The notes below the pieces were generated by a model that worked only from the letters and a program-made list of their open reading frames with translations, did no database searches and was not told where the DNA came from. A stretch of DNA of 64,000 nt, from contig OZ242009.1 in assembly GCA_965204715.1 (NCBI GenBank), positions 1,674,001 to 1,738,000 of the forward strand, written 5' to 3'. This DNA is from CATOSP01 sp965204715 (GTDB taxonomy: Bacteria > Chloroflexota > Dehalococcoidia > Lucifugimonadales > UBA3495). Below are positions 40,939 through 48,467 of the stretch, piece after piece. A program made the translations under genes and the position numbers. Every line of letters starts with the position of its first letter. Position 1 is the first letter of the stretch.

Positions 40939-42165
40939 CTAGATAATCCCCGTCTGGTACAGGGCCACAAGTTGCTCGTGGGTGAAGCCCAGTTCGCCGG
41001 TGTAGACCTCTTCGTTGTGCTGGCCGAGGAGTGGAGCGGGAGCGGTGGCGGCGGATGGCGCGCCGGGCAGGGTGTAGGGCGCGCTGGGGTAGGAGAGGGC
41101 GCGGGCGCCGGGACGCTCGATTTCCTCGAACCAGCCGGCCAGGCCCGGGTCGTTGCGCACCTCGTCGAAGCCGCGGACAGGCCCCAGGGGAATCCTGTGT
41201 TCCATCGCCATTTCCAGAAGCTCGGCCTTGGTGTGCTGCAACAGCCACTCTTCCATGTAGCCGTCTATCTCGTCGGCGTACTCGTTGTTCATCACCGTGC
41301 GGTTGGTGAACCGAGGGTCGCGGGACCACTCCGGGGAACCCATCAGCTCCAGGAGCCTGCGCCACTGGCGGCCCTCGGGGGAACCGGCGAAGACGTAGCC
41401 GTCCTTGCAACGCAGGATGCAGTTGGGGTATGGGAAGTCCAGGGAGTGATGCCCGGTGCGGCGGGTCATACGCCACTCGTACACGGCCATCAACGCCTCG
41501 GGGCCATTGTAGACCCCGGACATGGTCTCGACCTCGGAGATGTCGATGTGCTGGCCGCCCACCGGCGCGCCGCTATCTCCGGTAGTTTCCCTGGCCAGCA
41601 GGGCCATGACGATGGACGATGCGGCAGCCATCCCGGCAAAGTAGCCTACTTCCGCCGTTCCGAAGGTCAGCGGCTCCCGCTCCGCCTCGCCAAGTCCCTG
41701 CGAGATTCCCCCGGCGGCGGAGAGGTTGATGTCGTGCGCCTTGTAATACTTGTACGGGCCGGTGAGTCCGAAGGGGGTAATGGAGGCCATCACCAGTGCG
41801 GGGTTTCTCTCCGCCAACGGCTCGTAGGACAGGTGGACCCGTTCCATCTCCCGTGGGTGCAGGTTGTGGACCAGCACGTCGGAGCGGGCTGCAAGGTCCC
41901 GGAGGATGCCCATGCCGGTGGGCGTGGCAACGTCGAGGGTGAGGCCCCGCTTGCCGGTGTTCAGGTACAGGAACATCCCGCTGCGTTCCTGGTGGGGGTC
42001 GTCATCGATGAACGGGCCGTAGCTCCGGTGGGTGTCCCCGGTGACTGGGGTCTCGATCTTGGCAACCTGCGCCCCCATGCCGGCCAGCAGCTTGCCGCAG
42101 TAGGCCGCGGAGATGCCATTGCCCAGTTCCAGCACCCGGACGTCTTCCAACAATGTGTATGTCAT
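40939..42165 (-). CDS. CaiB/BaiF family III CoA-transferase
   Basis: A 408-residue family III CoA-transferase: 'DVRVLELGNGISAAYCGKLLAGMGAQVAKIE' opening, 'LNTGKRGLTLDV' strand, candidate catalytic D145 in 'YKAHDINLSAAGG'. It exchanges CoA between acids via an aspartyl-CoA intermediate. Upstream of the DNA methylase gene with a 28-nt gap, an odd pairing of metabolism and DNA modification that may just be chance. Substrate unknown. Confidence 0.9.
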   Translation of the reverse strand: MTYTLLEDVRVLELGNGISAAYCGKLLAGMGAQVAKIETPVTGDTHRSYGPFIDDDPHQERSGMFLYLNTGKRGLTLDVATPTGMGILRDLAARSDVLVHNLHPREMERVHLSYEPLAERNPALVMASITPFGLTGPYKYYKAHDINLSAAGGISQGLGEAEREPLTFGTAEVGYFAGMAAASSIVMALLARETTGDSGAPVGGQHIDISEVETMSGVYNGPEALMAVYEWRMTRRTGHHSLDFPYPNCILRCKDGYVFAGSPEGRQWRRLLELMGSPEWSRDPRFTNRTVMNNEYADEIDGYMEEWLLQHTKAELLEMAMEHRIPLGPVRGFDEVRNDPGLAGWFEEIERPGARALSYPSAPYTLPGAPSAATAPAPLLGQHNEEVYTGELGFTHEQLVALYQTGII

Positions 42166-42197
42166 GCGTGTCCGTCCATTCTTCCGTCTATCCCACG

Positions 42198-42410
42198 CTA
42201 ACCGTTTTGGACAATCAGCACCACCAGGGCCACGATGATGCCGAGCATGGCGGCCATCATCCCGCCCCCGACCGCTATGATCGCCAGCAGCATCAGATTG
42301 TCGACCCGGTCATTTACCCGGGCGTTGACCTGATCGATTCGGGTAGTGAGCTGGGTGTTGAACTGATTTATCCGGTCGTTGATCCGATCCCCGTTGTCTA
42401 CTGTGGTCAT
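42198..42410 (-). CDS. Small coiled-coil membrane protein
   Basis: A 70-residue protein: an N-terminal coil with 'NDRINQFNTQLTTRIDQVNA' and a C-terminal membrane helix (about 41-67). It mirrors the design of the 104-residue protein at 21790, where the helix comes first. Upstream of the CoA-transferase gene with a 32-nt gap. Function unknown. Confidence 0.6.
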   Translation of the reverse strand: MTTVDNGDRINDRINQFNTQLTTRIDQVNARVNDRVDNLMLLAIIAVGGGMMAAMLGIIVALVVLIVQNG

Positions 42411-42456
42411 TTGGCATACTCCCTATGTGCTTGATGAGGAACGAAAGTGGGCGCTG

Positions 42457-43197
42457 CTACTCCAGCAGCGCGTCCCGGAGTCGCTGCACGGTATCCGGAG
42501 CGACACCGTGGGCCAGGACGAATCCCTCGGGTCCGCCCCAGCCGTTGTTGATGTCGGACAGGGCGCGTTCCATCGCCCTGGGCTGGGCCTCGAACAGGTA
42601 GAGGGGCCGGCCCTCATTGCCGGGGCGCTGCCGCAGCCGCTCCCCGAGGACGCCGATGACCTGGTTGGTCAGGGAGTAATCGGCCATGATCTGCTCGTCG
42701 TCCACGCCCAGCAGCCCGAGGACTATGGCCGACAGGACGCCCGTCCGGTCCTTGCCCGCGGTGCAATGGACAACTGCGGGCAGAGTCTCGCTCTCGGCCA
42801 GGAGGTTGAGGGCTCGGGCCACCCGCTCCCCGGCGTTGGCGATAATCCAGGTGTATATCTCCGTGAGCCGCACCACCGGGTCCACGCCTTCGACGGGGTG
42901 GGAGATGTCCCGGTCTTCCAGGAATGGGATGCTCCGGTAGCTCACGGATGAGCCGTCGCCCGGCCAGCGTCCGGCGGCGTCGGCCTCGTCAGGGTTGCGC
43001 AGGTCGATGACGGTGGAAAGCTCCAATGAGGTTTGCACGAAGGCCATGTCTTCCGGCGTCATAAAGTGAAGGGCGTCCGCCCGGAACAGCACGCCGGACC
43101 TGACCGTGCGCCCCTCCCGCGTCCGGTAGCCGCCCAGATCGCGGAAGTTAAAGCAGCCCTGCAAGGGTATGAAGTGGCCGGTGTTGCCTGTTGACAT
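42457..43197 (-). CDS. Tyrosine-protein phosphatase (DUF/PTP, IphP type)
   Basis: A 246-residue dual-specificity/tyrosine phosphatase with the P-loop HCTAGKDRTG (144-153), nucleophile C145, general-acid region near D95, and the IphP-type N-terminus 'NFRDLGGYRTREGRTVRSG'. Such enzymes remove phosphate from tyrosine or phosphoinositides. Monocistronic or with the following small coil protein (46-nt gap). No tyrosine kinase is near. No signal peptide, so cytoplasmic. Confidence 0.9.
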   Translation of the reverse strand: MSTGNTGHFIPLQGCFNFRDLGGYRTREGRTVRSGVLFRADALHFMTPEDMAFVQTSLELSTVIDLRNPDEADAAGRWPGDGSSVSYRSIPFLEDRDISHPVEGVDPVVRLTEIYTWIIANAGERVARALNLLAESETLPAVVHCTAGKDRTGVLSAIVLGLLGVDDEQIMADYSLTNQVIGVLGERLRQRPGNEGRPLYLFEAQPRAMERALSDINNGWGGPEGFVLAHGVAPDTVQRLRDALLE

Positions 43198-43305
43198 GCT
43201 ACATTGACTCCGTTCGCGATTGTCAAATTCATGGTCTTGAGGGAATGATATACCTGTCCAGTCGCGTATGAGTTGATGCGTTGTTGGCTACCGAGTGTCG
43301 GCCAG

Positions 43306-43782
43306 TTAAGGGGACTGCGGAGGGACATTCACTATCATGTGGCTCGGCGGTCGCAGGGTGAACGTTCCTTGTGAGGCATTGGCCTGAATATCGCACAAGT
43401 TCAGGAAGTACCGGCCCAGCAAGGATGGCGTATACATCGCGGATTCCCCAGGTGAAATTGTCCATATATCACTGATGTGAATGGTGGCTCGCCAGATTGT
43501 CAACGTGGGAAGATTACCCATGACCAGGGTGGAAGTGTGGGTCAAATAGCTTTGTCCTCCTCCGATGCCGATGGCGGTTAGTTGAGTATTGAAGTCGAGT
43601 ATCGACTGTGGAACCTTCAACAGCCGGAGGTCTCGGGGGTGCAGGGTTGTTGCATCCGCCCCGGTGTCGATGAGAAAGTCAACCATTTCCCCTGTTGACA
43701 TGCCTTCCAGTAATACGAATGCCCGCACATAAGGTGCGGGCGGACGGCCATGACCGAAGTTCCTATAGGACCCTCGTATCAA
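43306..43782 (-). CDS. Clan AA aspartic protease (retropepsin-like)
   Basis: A 158-residue protease with one catalytic motif, 'VDFLIDTGADATTLHPRD' (about 34-51), and a C-terminal 'PSLLGRYFLNLCDI' strand (the second hydrophobic-hydrophobic-G motif). It should act as a homodimer, like viral retropepsins. The start is TTG at 43782, immediately after the TGA of the preceding gene (no spacer), so translation is coupled to it. It differs clearly from the 35-38 kb protease copies. Confidence 0.82.
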   Translation of the reverse strand: MIRGSYRNFGHGRPPAPYVRAFVLLEGMSTGEMVDFLIDTGADATTLHPRDLRLLKVPQSILDFNTQLTAIGIGGGQSYLTHTSTLVMGNLPTLTIWRATIHISDIWTISPGESAMYTPSLLGRYFLNLCDIQANASQGTFTLRPPSHMIVNVPPQSP

Positions 43783-44076
43783 TCAGGATATCCCGGGAAG
43801 AATCATCTTGACGGGTTCGCTCGGCAGATAATCGACGGCAAGCCGATGACAGGGAAGGCCCTTCTCTTCGGCCATTTGGATTGCTTCCTCAAGGGTGCTT
43901 GCACAGCCGACCAGTCGTTCCTCATAAACAACGGCCCATTGGTCCGGGTGTTGGCCCGTCCAGATTTGCCGATGGTCGTCCAAAAAGCGAGTGTCCTTTT
44001 CGAACTGGGTCAAGTAGGTTCCTATCAGGCTCAGTTCATCTTTTGACAGCGTGAGTCTTTCTGTTCCCTCCTGCAT
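43783..44076 (-). CDS. DUF5678-like small protein
   Basis: A 97-residue protein. 'DQWAVVYEERLVGCASTLEEAIQMAEEKG' matches the pattern of DUF5678-type small proteins often found before aspartic proteases or TA-like genes. ATG 44076 is used because GAGGGAG lies just upstream; the ORF opens 15 codons earlier. Its stop touches the protease start. Function unknown; a regulator or substrate of the protease is possible. Confidence 0.65.
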   Translation of the reverse strand: MQEGTERLTLSKDELSLIGTYLTQFEKDTRFLDDHRQIWTGQHPDQWAVVYEERLVGCASTLEEAIQMAEEKGLPCHRLAVDYLPSEPVKMILPGIS

Positions 44077-44333
44077 AGTGTCTCCCTCTTCGATCCGTGT
44101 CCCCGTTCTCGGTTGGTACACGGTTTGTTTGCTAAGTTTGCAGCCTGACTTGGTGGGACAAGTTCATGAAGGGTCTGTCGATTCTCATTTTACCTTAGTT
44201 GTCACCCCTGCATAAGACCCGACCTGCAAGCCGGTTGGCTGACCACCCTATGTCTGCCACCGAGAGTGTGAAGTCCCCGGTCTCGCCGGGCCATGCCTCG
44301 CTCAGCGAGTTGCAGGACGGGCACGGCCCAGGC

Positions 44334-44888
44334 TCAGGGCGGGAATATCTCCTCCACCCGGAAGCTGAAGCCTTCCAGTGTAGGTGAAGTCACGGTGTCG
44401 CCTTCCCGGTAAACGCCTGCTTCCACGTAGTCGCCGTCGCGCAGCAGCAGGACCGTCACCGTCCGGGTATCGGGGTTAATGGGCCAATACTCCTTCACGC
44501 CGTGCCTGGCGTATAGCTCCCGCTTGGCCGTCAGGTCGCGCTGGGCCGTGGCCGGGGAGTGAATCTCCACCACCAGATCCGGCGCACCCTGGACATTGAG
44601 CTGGGTGACAATGCCCATGCGTTCCCTGGATATGAACAGCAAGTCCGGCTCCACGGTGTCCGTGTCCGACAGCACAACGTCCGTGGGCGCGGCGAAAACC
44701 TCTCCCAGGTTTCTGTCCTCCACAAATGGGAACATGCGAGAGAACAGCCGTCCCGAAGTCCTCTGGTGCGCGATATTAGGCGATGGCATCCTGAACAACT
44801 CCCCGTCAATCAACTCCCACCGCTCGTCGTCAGGGGTCTTGGCGTAGTCCTCGTAGGTGAGCTTGGGTTTTGGTTTCGGGCTGACCAT
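44334..44888 (-). CDS. Uma2 family endonuclease
   Basis: A 184-residue Uma2 (DUF820) protein: 'LTYEDYAKTPDDERWELIDG' start, 'VEPDLLFISRER' and 'GAPDLVVEIHSPATAQRDLT' (D and E-x-x-S of the PD-ExK-like core), 'GVKEYWPINPDTRTV'. ATG 44888 is used for the GGGAGGGC site upstream; the frame opens 37 codons earlier. This is the usual short Uma2 type, unlike the coiled-coil copies at 12452 and 21013. The 212 bp before it (44122-44333 on the map) show only weak palindromes. Confidence 0.85.
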   Translation of the reverse strand: MVSPKPKPKLTYEDYAKTPDDERWELIDGELFRMPSPNIAHQRTSGRLFSRMFPFVEDRNLGEVFAAPTDVVLSDTDTVEPDLLFISRERMGIVTQLNVQGAPDLVVEIHSPATAQRDLTAKRELYARHGVKEYWPINPDTRTVTVLLLRDGDYVEAGVYREGDTVTSPTLEGFSFRVEEIFPP

Positions 44889-45075
44889 CTTCGCCCTCCC
44901 GCGGCGCAGGTATTCGGGGCCAATTATCCCACAATACTGGCCCGGTTGCCGGTTCTGGTGTTCTCCTATGTGGTGTTCTCCCATGTAAGGAAGGGCCATA
45001 TCGTCCAGGGCGGGATATGGTACAATCCAGCCATACCGAAACTGACACTACTTCCCTTATAAAGAGGTAACTGCA

Positions 45076-47313
45076 ATGGTCCAGAATGTTGTTCTGTCAA
45101 ACACCGACTATAAGGTCGTGGGCACCCGCCCGATCCGGCACGACGGCACTGACAAGGTGACCGGCCGGGCCAAGTACGGCGCGGACTTCGAATCATCCGG
45201 GATGCTCTACGCCAAGGTGCTGCGAAGCCCCCACGCCCACGCCAGGATCAAGTCCATCGACGCCTCCAAGGCGCTGGCGCTGTCCGGCGTGCGGGCCGTG
45301 ATTACCGCCGAGGACATGCCGGTGGACAACGCGGCCAGCCGCAAGGTGCTGGCCCGGGACAAGGCCCTCTACAAGGGCCATCCGGTGGCCGCAGTTGCCG
45401 CCACCAGCGCACATGTCGCGGAGAGCGCGCTGGCCCTCATCGACGTCGACTACGAAGTGCTGACCGCGGCCACGGAAGTCCGCGACGCCATGCGCGACGA
45501 CGCTCCTCTGATCCAGGAAGAGCAGACCACCGATGAGCTGGGCGAAAAGACCGACAAGCACAGCAACATCGCCACCCACTTCCGCTATGAGCAGGGCGAC
45601 CTGGACAAGGGCTTTGCCGCCGCCGACGTAATCGTGGAGCGGGAGTTTTCCACCGCCACCGTCCATCAGGGCTACATCGAGCCCCAGAACGGCGCGGCTA
45701 TGTGGAACGCCGACGGCAACCTCACCATCTGGACCAGCACCCAGGGAGCGTTCGTCGCCAGGGACGCCCTCGCGGGCGTGCTGGATGTTCCCGTTTCCAG
45801 GATCAAGGTTGTCCCCATGGAAATCGGCGGCGGGTTCGGCGGGAAGATTCCCATATACCTTGAGCCCATAACCGCCCTGCTGTCGAAGAAGACCGGCGCC
45901 AGCGTGAAGAGCGCCATGACCCGGGCCGAGGTCTTCGAGGCCACCGGCCCCACTTCCGGCTCCTACATGAAGGTGAAGATGGGGGCCGACAACTCCGGCA
46001 AGATCGTTGCCGCCGAAGCCTACCTGGCCTTCGACGCCGGCGCGTTCCCCGGCTCCCCGGTGACGGCGGGCGCACAGTGCGCCTTCGCCTGCTACGACAT
46101 CGAGAACGCCAAGGTGGACGGCTACGACGTGGTGGTGAACAAGCCCGCCGTTGCGGCCTACCGCGCTCCCGGCGCGCCCATCGCCGCCTTCGCCTGCGAG
46201 ACCGTGGTCGACGAACTGGCCGGGAAGCTGGGCATCGACCCCATCGAGTTCCGGGCGCGCAACGCCTCCAAGGAGGGCACCCGGCGCGTTGATGGTCCGG
46301 TGTTCCCCCGCATCGGCAACGTGGAGTGCCTGGAAGCCGCCAGGGACAGCGACCACTACAAGTCCAAGCTGGAAGGGCCCAACCGGGGCCGGGGCGTCGC
46401 CTCCGGGTTCTGGTTCAACATCGGGCTGGCCTCCAGCGCCTCCATCGGCGTCAACGCCGACGGCACCATCACCCTGGTCGAGGGTTCCACCGACATCGGC
46501 GGCACCCGCGCCTCCATCGCCATGCAGGCCGCGGAAGTCCTGGGCATCGCCGCCGAGGACGTTCATCCCAGCGTCGGCGACACCGACTCGGTGGGCTACA
46601 CCTTCCTCACCGGCGGCAGCCGCACCACCTTCGCCACCGGCTGGGCCGCCTACGAGTGCGCCCAGGACATCAAGAACAAGATGATTGACCGGGCCGCCAC
46701 GATCTGGGAGGTGGACAAGGACGACGTGGACCTGGTTGACGGCGTGTTCCAGCACCAATCCGACCCGGACCTGAAGATGACCTTCAAGGAGCTGGCCGGG
46801 CGACTCGCCGGAAGCGGCGGTCCCATCTCCAGCCAGGTCAGCGTTGACCCCCGGGGCGCGGGCGGGGCCTTCGCCACCCACATCGTGGACGTGGAAGTGG
46901 ACCCGGAAACGGGCAAGGTCGATATCCTCAACTACACCGCCGTCCAGGACGCGGGCAAGGCCATCCACCCCAGCTACGTTGAGGGGCAGATACAGGGCGG
47001 CGTCGTGCAGGGCATCGGCTGGGCGCTCAACGAAGAGTACTACATGGACAAGGAAGGCCGAATGGCCAACTCCAGCTTCCTTGACTACCGGATGCCCACC
47101 AGCCTGGACCTGCCCATGATCGGCACCGTAATCGTCGAAGTGGCCAACCCCGGCCATCCCTACGGAGTAAGGGGCGTGGGCGAGGTCCCCATAGTCCCGC
47201 CGATGGCCGCCATAGCCAACGCCATCCACGACGCCGTCGGCGTGCGCATGGACCGGCTGCCCATGAGCCCCGGCGCAGTGCTGGACGCGGTGCTGGAGAA
47301 GAACGGCAGCTAA
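45076..47313 (+). CDS. Xanthine dehydrogenase-family molybdopterin-binding large subunit
   Basis: A 745-residue large subunit of the xanthine oxidase/CO dehydrogenase/aldehyde oxidoreductase family. It shows 'RHDGTDKVTGRAKYGAD' at the N-terminus, the Moco loop GGGFGGK (251-257), 'VAAYRAPGAPIAAFACE' and the catalytic Glu in 'GVRGVGEVPIVPP' (near 703). The VAYRCSFR-type loop of form I CO dehydrogenase is not present, so CO is not the likely substrate. It hydroxylates an aldehyde or heterocycle at molybdenum. The FAD and [2Fe-2S] subunits are not beside it. Start has AGAGGT. A terminator follows. Confidence 0.9.
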   Translation: MVQNVVLSNTDYKVVGTRPIRHDGTDKVTGRAKYGADFESSGMLYAKVLRSPHAHARIKSIDASKALALSGVRAVITAEDMPVDNAASRKVLARDKALYKGHPVAAVAATSAHVAESALALIDVDYEVLTAATEVRDAMRDDAPLIQEEQTTDELGEKTDKHSNIATHFRYEQGDLDKGFAAADVIVEREFSTATVHQGYIEPQNGAAMWNADGNLTIWTSTQGAFVARDALAGVLDVPVSRIKVVPMEIGGGFGGKIPIYLEPITALLSKKTGASVKSAMTRAEVFEATGPTSGSYMKVKMGADNSGKIVAAEAYLAFDAGAFPGSPVTAGAQCAFACYDIENAKVDGYDVVVNKPAVAAYRAPGAPIAAFACETVVDELAGKLGIDPIEFRARNASKEGTRRVDGPVFPRIGNVECLEAARDSDHYKSKLEGPNRGRGVASGFWFNIGLASSASIGVNADGTITLVEGSTDIGGTRASIAMQAAEVLGIAAEDVHPSVGDTDSVGYTFLTGGSRTTFATGWAAYECAQDIKNKMIDRAATIWEVDKDDVDLVDGVFQHQSDPDLKMTFKELAGRLAGSGGPISSQVSVDPRGAGGAFATHIVDVEVDPETGKVDILNYTAVQDAGKAIHPSYVEGQIQGGVVQGIGWALNEEYYMDKEGRMANSSFLDYRMPTSLDLPMIGTVIVEVANPGHPYGVRGVGEVPIVPPMAAIANAIHDAVGVRMDRLPMSPGAVLDAVLEKNGS

Positions 47314-47341
47314 CCCAACGGTAAGCCCAAGGCATCAGAAG

Positions 47342-47374
47342 GCCAGGCCGCGGCAATCGCAGCCTGGCTTTTTT
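47342..47374 (+). terminator. Rho-independent terminator
   Basis: GCCAGGC (47342-47348) pairs with GCCTGGC (47362-47368), followed by six T (47369-47374). It ends the xanthine dehydrogenase-type gene 29 nt after its stop. From here to the next gene (47375-47727) only a low-quality minus-strand frame is open. Confidence 0.85.
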
Positions 47375-47727
47375 CGTGGGGATAATTTTGGCAACTATCC
47401 TCTAAAGTCACGTAGATTACTTTTCCGCAAAAAACCTCCTTCTAATGCCTCCTTCCATCGAAAGCATCTAAACCAATACCAAGGTGGGATGTGCATTTCG
47501 GTGGTCTTGACAACGACCGAAAGGAATCCACGGTTCCTCATATCACTTCCAGGCCACACCGGGGTAGGCACCGGCAGTGCGGTATGGCGATATGTACATT
47601 TCACCTTGGCTTTGGTTTAGAGAGTTGACGCGGAAGCCTGCGAGGCTCCAGGACGGGACTCCGAATCCTAACCGGACATAGCCCAGGCGGCAAAACCCCG
47701 CTATAACCGCCCAAAATTCCAAATGTG

Positions 47728-47733
47728 TATAAT
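47728..47733 (+). promoter_or_regulatory. -10 element before the PCC-domain gene
   Basis: A perfect TATAAT lies 30 bp before the ATG at 47764. No matching -35 is found at 16-18 bp, so the promoter may be weak or activator dependent. Confidence 0.35.
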
Positions 47734-47763
47734 GATGGCATCACACATCAGCCAGGAGGACAC

Positions 47764-48159
47764 ATGGCTATAAGGAACTGGGACACCACGACATCCCGCG
47801 TCGTTTACCGCCGCTTGGAAGCTGGGGAATCACTTATTGAAGGCCTCGAATCCTTAGCTCTTGCAGAAGGCATCCGTGAAGCCGCCGTAATCTCCTGCAT
47901 AGGAAGCTTAAGCCAACTAAAGCGTCGCAATCTTTGCAACCGCGAAAGAGAGCATACGAGGGAGACAATCGACGAAATTCTTGAGTTGGTAAGTGCTGAA
48001 GGTTACATTCAACCTGTGGCGGAGGGTGGCATATACGTTCATATACACATAGCCGCTGCACGGCCTTCAGGCGAAATTGTCGGCGGCCACTGTGAAGACG
48101 CTACCTGCTTTACCGGCGCATACGCATATCTCCAAGTCATAGAAGATACAAGGAGCTGA
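47764..48159 (+). CDS. PCC (PPC/DUF296)-domain protein
   Basis: A 131-residue PCC-domain protein: 'VVYRRLEAGESLIEGLESLA', 'AAVISCIGSLSQL', and the metal-site-like 'IYVHIHIAAARPSGEIVGGH'. Bacterial PCC proteins form trimers; the domain is also the tail of plant AT-hook DNA-binding proteins. Start ATG follows AGGAGG, upstream of which is a TATAAT. The region after it (48160-48467), before the convergent CoA-transferase, shows nothing I can assign. DNA binding is not shown by this sequence. Confidence 0.8.
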   Translation: MAIRNWDTTTSRVVYRRLEAGESLIEGLESLALAEGIREAAVISCIGSLSQLKRRNLCNREREHTRETIDEILELVSAEGYIQPVAEGGIYVHIHIAAARPSGEIVGGHCEDATCFTGAYAYLQVIEDTRS

Positions 48160-48467
48160 AACGCTCCGCCTGAATCTCCAAAATACTTGTCACGGTCAAA
48201 GCCCGATATGCCCGCTGTTGCTGTGCAAGGGTTCATTCTTGGTTCGAGGTTGCCGTGGAGGGAAAACACTTCCCACGGGAAGGGCTTGTCCAGCGACTCA
48301 GGCGATGCCGTCGCTACCATATTCCCCGTCCGCGATACCTTCGGCGCCCAACAAGGGCAGCGAGCCTTTGTTCGGCGCCAACTCCGAATGCCGTGATTGT
48401 TGCCAGGACTCCAGCCGGGATCGGGCTCCGGGCGGGCCATGTGTCAATGGCGGCAGGAAAACCGGGG

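Noticed and set aside
40735..42201. 488-codon plus-strand open frame
   Set aside because: Antisense shadow of the CoA-transferase gene with no domain signature.
45193..47229. 678-codon minus-strand open frame
   Set aside because: It lies wholly antisense to the xanthine dehydrogenase-type gene and its Gly/His/Val-rich product matches no family; it is a codon-bias shadow.
47395..47604. 69-codon minus-strand frame between the terminator and the PCC-domain gene
   Set aside because: No ribosome site, family or convincing composition.
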